A stretch of 35,662 nt of DNA, from assembly GCA_022843405.1 (NCBI GenBank), contig JALHNQ010000035.1, positions 1 through 35,662 on the forward strand. The letters are read 5' to 3'. This document shows, piece after piece, positions 7,496 to 17,126 of the stretch (position 1 is the stretch's first letter; each line of letters starts with the position of its first letter). The notes below the pieces were generated by a model. That model was given only the letters and a program-made list of their open reading frames with translations, was not told where the DNA came from and made no database searches. Made by a program: the position numbers and the translations under genes. This DNA comes from Methylocystis sp. (GTDB lineage Bacteria; Pseudomonadota; Alphaproteobacteria; Rhizobiales; Beijerinckiaceae).

Positions 7496-8332
7496 GTGAA
7501 AAGCGTAATCATTGGAGACGGCCCGCGCCGCGTCGAAATCGGCAATGAATTGGCGCTGACTTTGATCGCCGGCCCTTGCGCGCTGGAGAGCCGCGATCTG
7601 GCGCTCAAGGTCGCCGGCGAACTCGCCGCGATCGGCGAGCGACTCAACATCGGGATCGTCTTCAAGGCGTCCTTTGACAAGGCGAACCGCACCAGCGGCG
7701 ATGCGGCGCGCGGCGTCGGTCTCGACGCCGCTCTGCCGATCTTTGCTGAAATCAGAGAGAAGACCGGCTTGCCGGTGACGACCGACGTGCATGAGATATG
7801 GCAATGCGCGCGCGTCGCCGAAGTCGTCGACCTCTTGCAGATCCCCGCCTTTCTCTGCCGCCAGACCGATCTCATCGTCGCGGCGGCAAAGACCGGCCGT
7901 CCGGTCAACATCAAGAAGGGGCAGTTTCTCGCGCCCTGGGACATGGTCCATGCCGTCGAGAAGGCGCGCGACACTGGCGCCGCTGGCGTCCTCGTCACCG
8001 AGCGCGGCACGAGCTTCGGCTATAATGCGCTTGTCGCCGACATGCGGGCCCTGCCGATCTTGAAGGAGACCGGCGCGCCTGTCGTCTTCGACGCGACCCA
8101 TGCCGTACAGCAGCCGGGAGGACTTGGGACGTCATCGGGCGGCGAGCTGCGTTTCGTTGCGACTCTCGCCCGCGCCGCCGTCGCCGTCGGCGTCGCCGGT
8201 CTTTTCATCGAGACGCATCCCGATCCGGGCGCGGCGATCTCGGACCGCACGACGCAGGTTCCGCTCGCCGAGCTTGGCGCCCTGATGGAGGAACTGCTCG
8301 AATTCGATAGGCTGGCGAAGTCTCAACGCTAA
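7496..8332 (+). CDS. kdsA: 3-deoxy-8-phosphooctulonate synthase (KDO-8-P synthase)
   Basis: 278 residues from GTG 7496, preceded by CAAGG at 4 bases; the usual family length is about 280. An upstream GTG at 7481 overlaps the previous stop and is less likely. KdsA condenses phosphoenolpyruvate with arabinose-5-phosphate to give KDO-8-P for lipopolysaccharide core. Visible motifs are IAGPCALESRD near the N terminus, FKASFDKANRTS, TDVHE, DLLQIPAFLCRQTDL, NIKKGQFLAPWDM and FIETHPDP. It is the last gene of the GST-UDG-kdsA run and ends 4 bases from the convergent PIN toxin gene. The neighbours have no lipopolysaccharide role, so the grouping looks positional. Confidence 0.95.
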   Translation: MKSVIIGDGPRRVEIGNELALTLIAGPCALESRDLALKVAGELAAIGERLNIGIVFKASFDKANRTSGDAARGVGLDAALPIFAEIREKTGLPVTTDVHEIWQCARVAEVVDLLQIPAFLCRQTDLIVAAAKTGRPVNIKKGQFLAPWDMVHAVEKARDTGAAGVLVTERGTSFGYNALVADMRALPILKETGAPVVFDATHAVQQPGGLGTSSGGELRFVATLARAAVAVGVAGLFIETHPDPGAAISDRTTQVPLAELGALMEELLEFDRLAKSQR

Positions 8333-8336
8333 GTCA

Positions 8337-8726
8337 CTAAGTGGTTCTTGCAGCCAGCGGATGATCGACAAGCGCGCGATCGATCGTGACGAGTCGTAAC
8401 GCTTCGATTTTGCATTGCGCAAGCAACAAACGATCGAACGGATCGCGCGTGCGCGCCTCTGGTTCGACGGAGCAGAGCGCGTGCCGCGCGTTGATTGAAA
8501 TAAGTTCGACGCCCATCGTTTCGAGCAGTTCAGGAAAGGCATCGAGATCGAACGCCAGTTCGAGCTTTCCCAGCCGCCATTTGATGGCGATCTCCCAGAG
8601 GCTGGCGACGCTCGCCACAAACTCCCCTTCTGGATTTTCCAGCAGCGCCCTGACTCCCGCGTTGAAAGCGGCGATGCGTCTCTCGACTAAAGCGAGAAGA
8701 ATATGCGTGTCGAGCAACAGCCTCAT
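8337..8726 (-). CDS. PIN-domain ribonuclease toxin (VapC-type)
   Basis: 129 residues, one PIN domain. The acidic Mg2+-binding residues are present: Asp6 (LLLDTHILL), Glu45 (LWEIAIK), Asp95/Asp98 (RDPFDRLLLAQ) and Asp116 (TIDRAL). Known family role: sequence-specific cleavage of RNA, often tRNA, blocked by the cognate antitoxin. Its ATG overlaps the antitoxin stop by four bases (8723-8726), the usual coupled order antitoxin then toxin. All catalytic residues are intact, so the toxin is probably active. Confidence 0.9.
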   Translation of the reverse strand: MRLLLDTHILLALVERRIAAFNAGVRALLENPEGEFVASVASLWEIAIKWRLGKLELAFDLDAFPELLETMGVELISINARHALCSVEPEARTRDPFDRLLLAQCKIEALRLVTIDRALVDHPLAARTT

Positions 8727-8992
8727 GCGTCGTCGGGCAATTGTCGGAGCAGAAAATCTTCCGGCAAAGGCGCGTCGAAATCCTCGGCGACGAAAGTGAC
8801 GAGGGATTTAAGGCCGTGGCGCTTCTTGAATTCGTCCACGGCCTCAAGCCGCAGCCCGGTCTTGCGCCGATGCGGGACAAGATCGAAGACCGGCCGCCCA
8901 TTGCGCGTCACGACGATCGTCTCGCCCTTCTCAACCCGGCGAGCGAGTTCGGTAAGCCGGTTTTTTGCGTCTTTGATCGAGACCGTGGTCAT
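8723..8992 (-). CDS. Phd/YefM-type antitoxin
   Basis: 89 residues from ATG 8990-8992 (MTTVSIKDAKNRLTELAR). SIKDAKNRL...VEKGETIVVTRNGRPV is the Phd/YefM dimerisation and DNA-binding fold. The C-terminal tail (about 50-89), ending LPEDFLLRQLPDDA, would wrap the PIN toxin. No Shine-Dalgarno precedes the ATG. A promoter-like TTGACG (9028-9023) and TACTTA (9005-9000) would start transcription at or next to the ATG, so the message may be leaderless. A longer reading from TTG 9028 is rejected because it would translate the promoter. Such antitoxins repress their own operon with toxin as co-repressor. Confidence 0.9.
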   Translation of the reverse strand: MTTVSIKDAKNRLTELARRVEKGETIVVTRNGRPVFDLVPHRRKTGLRLEAVDEFKKRHGLKSLVTFVAEDFDAPLPEDFLLRQLPDDA

Positions 8993-8999
8993 AGCTAAA

Positions 9000-9028
9000 T
9001 AAGTAGCTACTTGTAGCCATAACGTCAA
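9000..9028 (-). promoter_or_regulatory. Antitoxin promoter with palindromic operator
   Basis: Minus strand: TTGACG (9028-9023), 17 bases, TACTTA (9005-9000). Inside is the perfect 12-bp palindrome AAGTAGCTACTT (9012-9001), covering the end of the spacer and most of the -10 element. A repressor bound there would block polymerase, as expected for toxin-antitoxin autoregulation. A further AGCTA lies at 8997-8992 side. The -10 match is weak. Confidence 0.5.
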
Positions 9029-9071
9029 CGACCTGTCGGCCGCGCCACGGCGGCAATGAAGGAGAGCGAGC

Positions 9072-9422
9072 CTAACGCCCCTCCGCGTAGTCCGTCAGCC
9101 AGCCGACCGCGATAATGACAAGGCCCATGCCGGCGAAAAAAGCGAAGGCCGGCCTTTCGGCGGAAATCGCGGGAAGAAAGGCGATGGCGATGAGCGCGGG
9201 GCCGACGATTCTTTCGACCCAGCCATGGAGCGTGAACGCCAGCCGCCGAAAGAGTCCAAGCGGAAATCGCGTCGCGAGCGTCATCGCCAAATGCACCCCC
9301 GCGAGCAGCCAGGAAAGCTGCGCCGGAACGCCGCCGAAACCGAGAACGGTTGGCGCGGCGAGGAAAATCAAAACCGTCAGATAGTCGATGTAGCCATGCA
9401 GGCGCGCCGCGATGAATGCCAT
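9072..9422 (-). CDS. Small four-span membrane protein (SPW-repeat type)
   Basis: 116 residues with four hydrophobic segments at about 12-30, 33-52, 68-87 and 90-108. HGYIDYLTVLIFLAAPTVLGF and LLAGVHLAMTLATRFPLGLF resemble SPW-repeat or related small integral membrane proteins of unknown function. ATG 9422 follows GGGAGGAGCG, a strong ribosome binding site. It lies 81 bases downstream of the Crp/Fnr regulator on the same strand and may share its transcript. No enzymatic motif is visible. Confidence 0.75.
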   Translation of the reverse strand: MAFIAARLHGYIDYLTVLIFLAAPTVLGFGGVPAQLSWLLAGVHLAMTLATRFPLGLFRRLAFTLHGWVERIVGPALIAIAFLPAISAERPAFAFFAGMGLVIIAVGWLTDYAEGR

Positions 9423-9503
9423 CTTCGCTCCTCCCTCGCCGGCGGCGTGGATCGCCGCAGCGCCCTCATTAGCGTGCAGGGCGGAGGCGGTCTGTCATGC
9501 GCA

Positions 9504-10175
9504 TTACAGATCGGCGGGCTTTTCCTTCGCGAGCGATCGCAGTGCGAGGTGATTGACGCAGATGAGGTCGCGCCGATAGTCGAGCGCGCCCCCGCGCCTC
9601 AACTCATTCATGATCCGCGTCACGACCGGACGGCTCGCGTGAACGAGATCCGCGATGTCCTGCTGCGTCAGCCTGATCTCGAGCGAATAGCCGTGCGGGC
9701 AAGGCGCGCCGAAAGCGAGCGCAAGCTCGCCTAGCGTTTCGATCAGCCGCACGGAGACCGTTTTGGTCTGACGGTCGATCAGCCTGCGCTCGGCCAGGTC
9801 CCGCGACGCCTCCAGCCCGGCGCTGAGGAAGGATGAGAAACTCCGGCTTTGGGCGACGAGAAGGGCCACGTCCGAAGGGGAGAAGGCGAGGACACGCGCG
9901 TCGCCGATGGCGCTAGCGGCATGCGCCGAAGCCCTTCCCGGCGAGGCGCCGCCAAAGAGATCGCCGGCTCCCGCCACGGCGAGCGTCATCTGCGCGCCGT
10001 TCTCGGCGACATGCGAAAGCCTGACCACGCCCCGCGTCAAGCAATAGAGAAAACCCGGCGCTTCTCCTTGCCGATAGAGCGTTTCGCCGTCGGCGACTTC
10101 CGCCTCCCGCAACGAAGGCGCGCAGCGCCGCCACTCGGCGATATTCTTCTCCGATAGCATGTCGTCGCCCGGCAT
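9504..10175 (-). CDS. Crp/Fnr-family transcriptional regulator
   Basis: 223 residues. The N-terminal cyclic-nucleotide-binding-type beta-roll (about 15-125) contains GETLYRQGEAPGFLYCLTRGVV. It is followed by a dimerisation helix and a C-terminal winged helix (about 150-215) with LTQQDIADLVHASRPVVTRIMNEL as the recognition helix region. It lacks the N-terminal cysteine cluster of Fnr, so an iron-sulfur oxygen sensor is unlikely. The SRPVVTR helix departs from the E-SR of classic Fnr/Crp readers. Start ATG 10175 is used; an in-frame ATG at 10160 is an alternative. Ligand and targets unknown; the small membrane gene downstream is the obvious candidate partner. Confidence 0.9.
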   Translation of the reverse strand: MPGDDMLSEKNIAEWRRCAPSLREAEVADGETLYRQGEAPGFLYCLTRGVVRLSHVAENGAQMTLAVAGAGDLFGGASPGRASAHAASAIGDARVLAFSPSDVALLVAQSRSFSSFLSAGLEASRDLAERRLIDRQTKTVSVRLIETLGELALAFGAPCPHGYSLEIRLTQQDIADLVHASRPVVTRIMNELRRGGALDYRRDLICVNHLALRSLAKEKPADL

Positions 10176-10398
10176 TTCCGATGACTGGGCATCCTATCAA
10201 ATTCGAAGGCGCGCGCAGGATTTCGCTCAAGGACGCCGATTCACGCAGGCCAAGCGCGAATCGTATCATTCAGCGGATATTCGAGAAGCGCGCGCTCAAC
10301 CCTCGGCTCTCTCGCGCTCTCCCGCTCGTCTTCAGTATGAACTTTCATAAATAAGCGATTACGGATAGAATTGCCCATTGCACAGCCCGGCGGGGAAC

Positions 10399-11577
10399 AT
10401 GGCGCTCAATCCTTTCGACGACCGAAGAGAGAACGTCAAAGCCAAGGCCGCGGCGACATATGTTGTCATCATCGCCGCCAATATCATCGCCTGGACATGG
10501 GCTTGGACCGCCTTTTCCGAACGGCCGGGCTTGATGGGAGCCGCCGTCCTCGCCTTCATGTTCGGACTGGGGCGCGCGTTCGACGCCGACCATATCGCCG
10601 CCATCGACAATGTTGTGCGGAAGCTTATGCAGGACGGCAAAGCGCCCTTTTCGGTCGGATTTTTCTTCTCGCTCGGCCATTGCACCTTCGTCGCTATCGC
10701 TTCGATCGCGATGGCCGCAGCCGCCGTCGCGATGCAAGGTCAGGTCGACACGTTCACAACCCTGAGCAGCGCCGTCGGCGCTTCGATCTCCGCTCTGTTT
10801 CTCATTGGCATCGGCCTTGGAAACCTCTTCCTGCTTGGAGGCATTTGGTCGGCATATAACCGCGCCAGACAAGGCGACCCGGTCCGTGAGGAAGACCTCA
10901 ATCATCTGCTCGACGGGCGCGGCTTGCTTGCGAGATTCTTGCGCCCGCTGTTTCGCTTCGTTTCGCGGTCATCGCACATGTATCTCGTCGGCTTCCTGTT
11001 CGGACTGGGCTTCGACACCGCGACGCAGATTGGCCTGCTCGGCATTTCGGCCGCGCAAGGCATGTCATTTTCCACGATGCTGGTGTTTCCCGCCCTGTTC
11101 ACCGCCGGCATGTCCTTGGTGGACACCACTGACAGCGTCGTGATGACCGGCGCCTATGGCTGGGCTTTCGACGATCCGCTGAAGAAGCTTTGGTACAATC
11201 TGGTCATGACCGCGATGTCCGTCGTCGTCGCCATTTTCATCGGCGGGGTTGAAACGCTTGGGTTGATCGGCGACAAGCTCGGCGTCGAGGGCGGCTTTTG
11301 GGGCGTCATTCAGCGCCTAAATGACAATCTCGCCGATTTCGGCATTGCAATCGTCGCGATCCTGATCGCGAGCTGGATCATTTCCGCATTCGTCTATCGG
11401 ACCAAAGAGCCGACGAAGGCCTATCCCGGGCGCAGTCAGGTTGGACTGGCGGTCGCGGCGCGAGGAGTCGCGAACTCCAAAATTCCAGGCATGAGCGTCT
11501 TTTTGCCGATCAGGAAGAAAGAGCGCGTCGCCTCCTTGCCTTTTAATTCAACGGTTCCGCCATCCAAGAACACATAA
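10399..11577 (+). CDS. NiCoT-family nickel/cobalt permease
   Basis: 392 residues from ATG 10399 with GGCGGGG just before it; a TTG 21 bases upstream is less likely. Eight hydrophobic segments and the four NiCoT signatures are present: GRAFDADHIAAIDN, FFFSLGHCTF, LGFDTATQI and AGMSLVDTTDSVVM. These proteins import Ni2+ or Co2+ across the inner membrane. Oddity 1: the usual RHAxDADH motif reads GRAFDADH, so the first histidine of HX4DH is Arg59. Oddity 2: about 55 residues follow the last membrane segment, and the final 47 codons run antisense to the end of the cyclase gene. No hydrogenase, urease or cobalamin gene is nearby. Confidence 0.88.
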   Translation: MALNPFDDRRENVKAKAAATYVVIIAANIIAWTWAWTAFSERPGLMGAAVLAFMFGLGRAFDADHIAAIDNVVRKLMQDGKAPFSVGFFFSLGHCTFVAIASIAMAAAAVAMQGQVDTFTTLSSAVGASISALFLIGIGLGNLFLLGGIWSAYNRARQGDPVREEDLNHLLDGRGLLARFLRPLFRFVSRSSHMYLVGFLFGLGFDTATQIGLLGISAAQGMSFSTMLVFPALFTAGMSLVDTTDSVVMTGAYGWAFDDPLKKLWYNLVMTAMSVVVAIFIGGVETLGLIGDKLGVEGGFWGVIQRLNDNLADFGIAIVAILIASWIISAFVYRTKEPTKAYPGRSQVGLAVAARGVANSKIPGMSVFLPIRKKERVASLPFNSTVPPSKNT

Positions 11578-13088
11578 TCGTCGTGGAGGCGCACCTTGAC
11601 CGCTTCGGACACGTGGATCTTGTCGGGCTGAGAGGTCGATTCAAAGCGGCTGGCGACATTCACGACGTCGCCCCAAAGATCATAGGAAAATCGCTTTCTG
11701 CCCACGATGCCGGCGGCCACCGTGCCGGTATGGATGCCCGTTCGCATTTGCAGCGGGTAAGGAACCCCTTCCGCATAGCTGACGATGAACGCTTGCGCTT
11801 CTAAAGCGAAGTCAGCGATATGCTGACAATGCAACGGGTCCCGGTTCGGAACGCCGCCGACCACCATGTAGCTGTCGCCGATCGTCTTGATTTTTTCGAC
11901 TCCGTGCTTTTCGACCAATTCGTCGAATTTTTCGAATATGGCGTTGAGCATACTGACGGTCGCGTGCGGTCCAAGCTTCGCCGAGAGTTCGGTGAATCCG
12001 ACAATGTCGGAGAAAAATACCGTAACTTCAGGGAAAACTTCCGCGATCGTCTCTTCGCCGCCACGCAGCCTTTCGGCGATGGCGGCAGGAAGAATGTTGT
12101 GCAGCAGCTTTTCGGAGCGGGAGCGTTCGATCTCGAGGTCCGACAAGGCTTTGCCCGAAAGCCTTATCTTGTGTTCGAGCCTGTCGAAAGCGACGTTCAG
12201 ATCGTTCGCCATCTTGTTGATTGTCGCGGCGAGTTCGCTGATTTCGTCGCTGCCGGAGACCGAGGCTTGAGCCGCCAGATTTCCCGAGCCAATCTCGCGA
12301 ACGACCGCCATGAGCTGCGACGCTCGAACTGCGAAGCGGTTGCGCAAGAAAATGAAAGACAAGACAACCAGTCCAAACAAGCCAATATTCAAATAGGAAT
12401 TGGCTTCAAACAACTGGCTGGCGAAGGCCTGTTCCTGTGAAATCCGCTCAGCGTATCTCTGCCGGATCAAGTCCTGCATCTGCCCGACTTTCAGAGCTAA
12501 ATCTCCGTTGAGCTTGCGGTATTCGTCGCTAAACAACAGCTTTGTCGCCAGGGCGCGATCCGGCTTGCCCTTGCGCGAAAAGATCCCCGCGCCGTCGTCA
12601 TATTCGCCATCGACCGCATGCATTGCGGTACGTTCGATCGCCACCACTTTGTCGAGGAAGCTTCGCGCTTCCTTCAGCTTGTTCAATTCATGCGCCGTGA
12701 TGTTTTGGCTGAGGAAGCGGTCTTCGATGGAAACTGCGCCGTCGCTTTTCTTCTCGGGCGGCGGAATGATTCCGCCGTTCACGAGATCCCAATAGCCAAA
12801 ATTATAGTCTTTCGGACGAGCGATTTCGCCGTTCAGAATGCCTTCGATAATGTTGTACCACTCGACTCTTCTCGGGTCATTGTTGGAGATGTAGCCTCTC
12901 GCAAAGCGCGTCTGCCACTGCGAGGAAAAAACCAAATCCTCAGCAAGTGTGGTCAGGGATTGCAACTCGCGATGCGAGGTCTCCAGATCCCGCTGAGCCT
13001 TTTCCAGAAAAACGCCTAACGCCAAATTGGCGCCCGCCAAAGCGGCGAGCAACAGGAAGAAGATCGAAAAAAACGTCCGAAGCTTCAT
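11436..13088 (-). CDS. Membrane class III adenylate cyclase with HAMP domain
   Basis: 550 residues. Membrane segments at about 7-28 and 233-249 flank an extracytoplasmic sensor (about 30-230) with no family I recognise. A HAMP domain (about 250-302), a short coiled coil and a class III cyclase domain (about 345-525) follow. Metal aspartates are Asp361 (FFSDIVGFT) and Asp405 (KTIGDSYMV). Lys401 and Asp470 (YDLWGD) are the residues that select ATP over GTP, and Asn477 and Arg481 stabilise the transition state. One chain has all of them, so a homodimer would have two active sites making cAMP. It lies 111 bases downstream of queF. The Crp/Fnr protein at 9504-10175 could read cAMP, but this is not shown. 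Confidence 0.93.
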   Translation of the reverse strand: MKLRTFFSIFFLLLAALAGANLALGVFLEKAQRDLETSHRELQSLTTLAEDLVFSSQWQTRFARGYISNNDPRRVEWYNIIEGILNGEIARPKDYNFGYWDLVNGGIIPPPEKKSDGAVSIEDRFLSQNITAHELNKLKEARSFLDKVVAIERTAMHAVDGEYDDGAGIFSRKGKPDRALATKLLFSDEYRKLNGDLALKVGQMQDLIRQRYAERISQEQAFASQLFEANSYLNIGLFGLVVLSFIFLRNRFAVRASQLMAVVREIGSGNLAAQASVSGSDEISELAATINKMANDLNVAFDRLEHKIRLSGKALSDLEIERSRSEKLLHNILPAAIAERLRGGEETIAEVFPEVTVFFSDIVGFTELSAKLGPHATVSMLNAIFEKFDELVEKHGVEKIKTIGDSYMVVGGVPNRDPLHCQHIADFALEAQAFIVSYAEGVPYPLQMRTGIHTGTVAAGIVGRKRFSYDLWGDVVNVASRFESTSQPDKIHVSEAVKVRLHDDYVFLDGGTVELKGKEATRSFFLIGKKTLMPGILEFATPRAATASPT

Positions 13089-13199
13089 CGTCTCTCGCCT
13101 CGCGATAGGCGGGCCTCCGTATCGGGAGACCGCAGCGGCGCATAGGTAGGTGATTTATTGGCAGGCGCACAAGGGCGCGAAGTTTGGACCCGCAATCGC

Positions 13200-13661
13200 C
13201 TAGCCTCGCCCACGATAGGGCGGGACTCCCTGATCCGGGAGCCACAGTCCTTCGGGCGGCGCGCCGGTCTGCCAGAAAACATCGATCGGCATGCCGCCGC
13301 GCGGATACCAATAGCCGCCGATGCGCAGCCATTTGGGCTCCAGCGCCGCGACGAGATCGCGCGCGATCCGCAGCGTGCAGTCTTCGTGAAAGGCGCCGTG
13401 GTTACGAAAGCTCCCGAGATAAAGCTTCAACGCCTTCGACTCGACCAGCCATTCGGCAGGGACATAGTCGATGACGATATGCGCGAAATCTGGCTGGCCC
13501 GTCACCGGGCAGAGCGCGGTGAACTCCGGCGCGGTGAAGCGCACCAGATAGGCCGCATCCCTATGTGGGTTGGGCACCAGGTCGAGCTCCGCCTCGTCCG
13601 GCGAAGCCGGCAGCGCCGCCTGGCGGCCAAGCAGCGCCGCGCCCTTATGCGTTTTGCTCAT
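13200..13661 (-). CDS. queF: NADPH-dependent preQ0 reductase
   Basis: 153 residues, the short single-domain (unimodular) QueF that reduces 7-cyano-7-deazaguanine to preQ1. The nucleophile Cys51 is in [14 protein letters not shown] with catalytic Asp58 seven residues later. The family signature [15 protein letters not shown] follows, then HEDC. Start ATG 13659-13661; the upstream ribosome binding site is weak. With queC at 5402-6136 it supplies two steps of queuosine synthesis from this window; queD, queE and tgt are not here. Confidence 0.95.
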   Translation of the reverse strand: MSKTHKGAALLGRQAALPASPDEAELDLVPNPHRDAAYLVRFTAPEFTALCPVTGQPDFAHIVIDYVPAEWLVESKALKLYLGSFRNHGAFHEDCTLRIARDLVAALEPKWLRIGGYWYPRGGMPIDVFWQTGAPPEGLWLPDQGVPPYRGRG

Positions 13662-13707
13662 GCGCGTAACAAAGGCGCCGCGCCGGCGGCGTCAAGCGGC
13701 AAGCCGC

Positions 13708-14487
13708 TCACGGATCACGCGAATCCGGGCATTCTCCGGCGCGCAGCGTGATCGGATGGGCCGACATCCAGCCCGAAAGAAAGCGGTTCTCGGGGCTCTC
13801 CAGCGCCTTGAGCATTTCGACGCGCACGATTTCGAGCCATTTCTCGCGCCTGTCCGACGTATTCATCTCCGCCGGCACGCCAAGGTCGATGGCCTTGACC
13901 GCGAAGTGATAGGGCATCGTGTTCCAGAAGGCGACGCCGCCGCGCTCGAGCATCCCCGACACGTCTTTTTCCGCAATATGCGCGATCTGCTCCTGCTCCG
14001 CGATCGGCACGGCGCCGGGCGCCCCGCTGTGCGGCGCGACGATCGCGACGCCGTTGCGATAGAAGCGGTTCTGCTTCACCCCCTTGCGCGTCGCGATCAG
14101 ATTGCCGCCGACGACAAAGGCGACGCCCGTGCTGTCGAACGCGCATTTCAATGTGCGATCGAAGCAATGGCTGGCGCCGACCATGAGCGCGCTGCATCCG
14201 GCCTCGACCCAGCGCGCCAGGGTTTCCGGCTTTATGTCAAGCACATAGGCGAGGCCCGGCATATCCTCATATTGATATTCGCATCTTAGAACGAGATTCG
14301 CCGGCCAGCCGAGAAAATCCTCCTGCGCCGGCGCGCAATTTCCGCGGACGGGGGATTTTTCCAAAATCGCCTTGGCGGCGGCGACATGCTCCGGCGACTG
14401 GGCCGGCGCTGGGGCCGGAAGGGAAAGCCCAAAACAAAGAGCGAAGACGGCGACGCCCCGACCCAATCGCCTATTGATGCGCGCCAT
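13708..14487 (-). CDS. Exported cysteine-containing protein of unknown function
   Basis: 259 residues from ATG 14485-14487, preceded by GGGAGGGTGGC; longer upstream readings lack this site. The signal peptide MARINRRLGRGVAVFALCFG...PAPAQS is cleaved near residue 30. The mature protein has paired cysteines (NCAP, LRCEY, AGCSAL, SHCFD, LKCAF, ECPDS), six in all, suggesting periplasmic disulfides. No catalytic motif is evident. It lies divergent from enolase and 46 bases upstream of queF on the same strand, so it may share a transcript with it. I do not recognise the family. Confidence 0.8.
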   Translation of the reverse strand: MARINRRLGRGVAVFALCFGLSLPAPAPAQSPEHVAAAKAILEKSPVRGNCAPAQEDFLGWPANLVLRCEYQYEDMPGLAYVLDIKPETLARWVEAGCSALMVGASHCFDRTLKCAFDSTGVAFVVGGNLIATRKGVKQNRFYRNGVAIVAPHSGAPGAVPIAEQEQIAHIAEKDVSGMLERGGVAFWNTMPYHFAVKAIDLGVPAEMNTSDRREKWLEIVRVEMLKALESPENRFLSGWMSAHPITLRAGECPDSRDP

Positions 14488-14660
14488 GCCACCCTCCCGG
14501 CGGATCGTCGCGCTTGGCGACGACGGCCCGCACCATTGAGTAAGCTCAAGGATAGGCTGGGGCCCTCGCCAGTCAATGGAATTGGCGGGCCTGGCGACGC
14601 GGCGGTGCAGCATCGTCGCGTCAAAAGCGCGCGCCCGACGCGGAAGCTTTTTGCGGCTGA

Positions 14661-16013
<1,353 letters not shown>

Positions 16014-16028
16014 CTGGCGATGCGGATA

Positions 16029-17126
16029 TCAGCACCCGGGCTGCATAGACATCAATTCAGGTCTTAAACAGCGGCCGGCGGCAAGCTGCGCATGCGCCTT
16101 GAGAAGAGTTTGGACGAAGCCCAGCTTGTCTTTGACGACCGGCGAGATGACGAAGGGATAGATATCGGGCTGTCCCATCGATCGATTGATGTTGTTCAAT
16201 GCGAATGAAATATCGAGCCAATTATCGACCATATCGTTGATGTCGGGATAGGCGTAGGGATCGAAATCGACCCGCGCCGGAGAGCCGTCGTCGCGTCGCA
16301 CCACGAGCCCGGCGCTACGGCCAGTTTCGAGCGTATCGACGATGTGGAGATAATGCGCGAAGGTTTCAGCGAAGTCTTCCCACGGGTGGCATGAGGCGTA
16401 TGCGCTTATGTGATTCTGTCGCCAGTCGGCTGGAGGCCCTTCTTCGTAATGTCTCTGCAGGGAGCTCGAATAATCTTCGCGCTCGTCTCCGAAGAGCTTT
16501 CGAAATGGCCGGAGGTGACGCGAGTGAGGCACGATGCGGTCCCAATAATAATGGCCGATCTCGTGCCGGAAATGCCCGAGCAGGGTGCGATAGGGCTCTC
16601 CCATTTCGTGGCGCATTTTTTCGCGGACAGGATCGTCAGCTTCCTTCAAGGCGATCGTAATCAAGCCAGAGTCATGGCCGGTTAGTACAGGGCTTTGCGA
16701 GGGCTCCTCCGCCAGAAAATCGAAGACGAGCGGTTCGCTGTCATTCTCAGAAGCGGTCGGCGTCGGAAGATTTAATTTGATCAGGCTGTAAAACAGCCGT
16801 CGTTTCGCGGCTTCGATTTTCTGCCAAGCAGCGTGGCGCTTGTCGTCCGTTAAATCGGGCACAGTTCGATTGTGTCGGCAGGCAAGGCAATACTCCGAAG
16901 AGCCTCCCTTTTCGACCATCCAATTACAGCCATGCAGCTCCCAGTTCTTGCAGAACCGATATTCGCGAGTCCCGTCAGCCAGCGCGCGCCATCCATTACC
17001 GACGGCTTCGACTGCGGTCATCTCGCCATGTCCCGGCAGATAGCCGAGCATGTGCCCGCAACTTTCGCATTTGGTGTTCTCAAAAAGTATGCTCTGGCGG
17101 CAAACCTGGCAGCGAAAGGCTTTCAT
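16029..17126 (-). CDS. Zinc-ribbon metallopeptidase (putative, gluzincin-like)
   Basis: 365 residues from ATG 17124-17126. The first 85 residues carry two four-cysteine zinc-ribbon clusters (Cys6/9/20/23 and Cys59/67/80/83), followed by a basic helical linker. The peptidase core has HEIGH (His188, Glu189, His192) and downstream WEDFAETFAHYLHI, whose glutamate may be the third zinc ligand. It corresponds to the 'putative zinc-binding metallopeptidase' family with an N-terminal ribbon; no substrate is established to my knowledge. There is no signal peptide, so it is cytoplasmic. It stands divergent from the transglutaminase operon (278 bases apart), which may or may not be meaningful. Confidence 0.88.
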   Translation of the reverse strand: MKAFRCQVCRQSILFENTKCESCGHMLGYLPGHGEMTAVEAVGNGWRALADGTREYRFCKNWELHGCNWMVEKGGSSEYCLACRHNRTVPDLTDDKRHAAWQKIEAAKRRLFYSLIKLNLPTPTASENDSEPLVFDFLAEEPSQSPVLTGHDSGLITIALKEADDPVREKMRHEMGEPYRTLLGHFRHEIGHYYWDRIVPHSRHLRPFRKLFGDEREDYSSSLQRHYEEGPPADWRQNHISAYASCHPWEDFAETFAHYLHIVDTLETGRSAGLVVRRDDGSPARVDFDPYAYPDINDMVDNWLDISFALNNINRSMGQPDIYPFVISPVVKDKLGFVQTLLKAHAQLAAGRCLRPELMSMQPGC

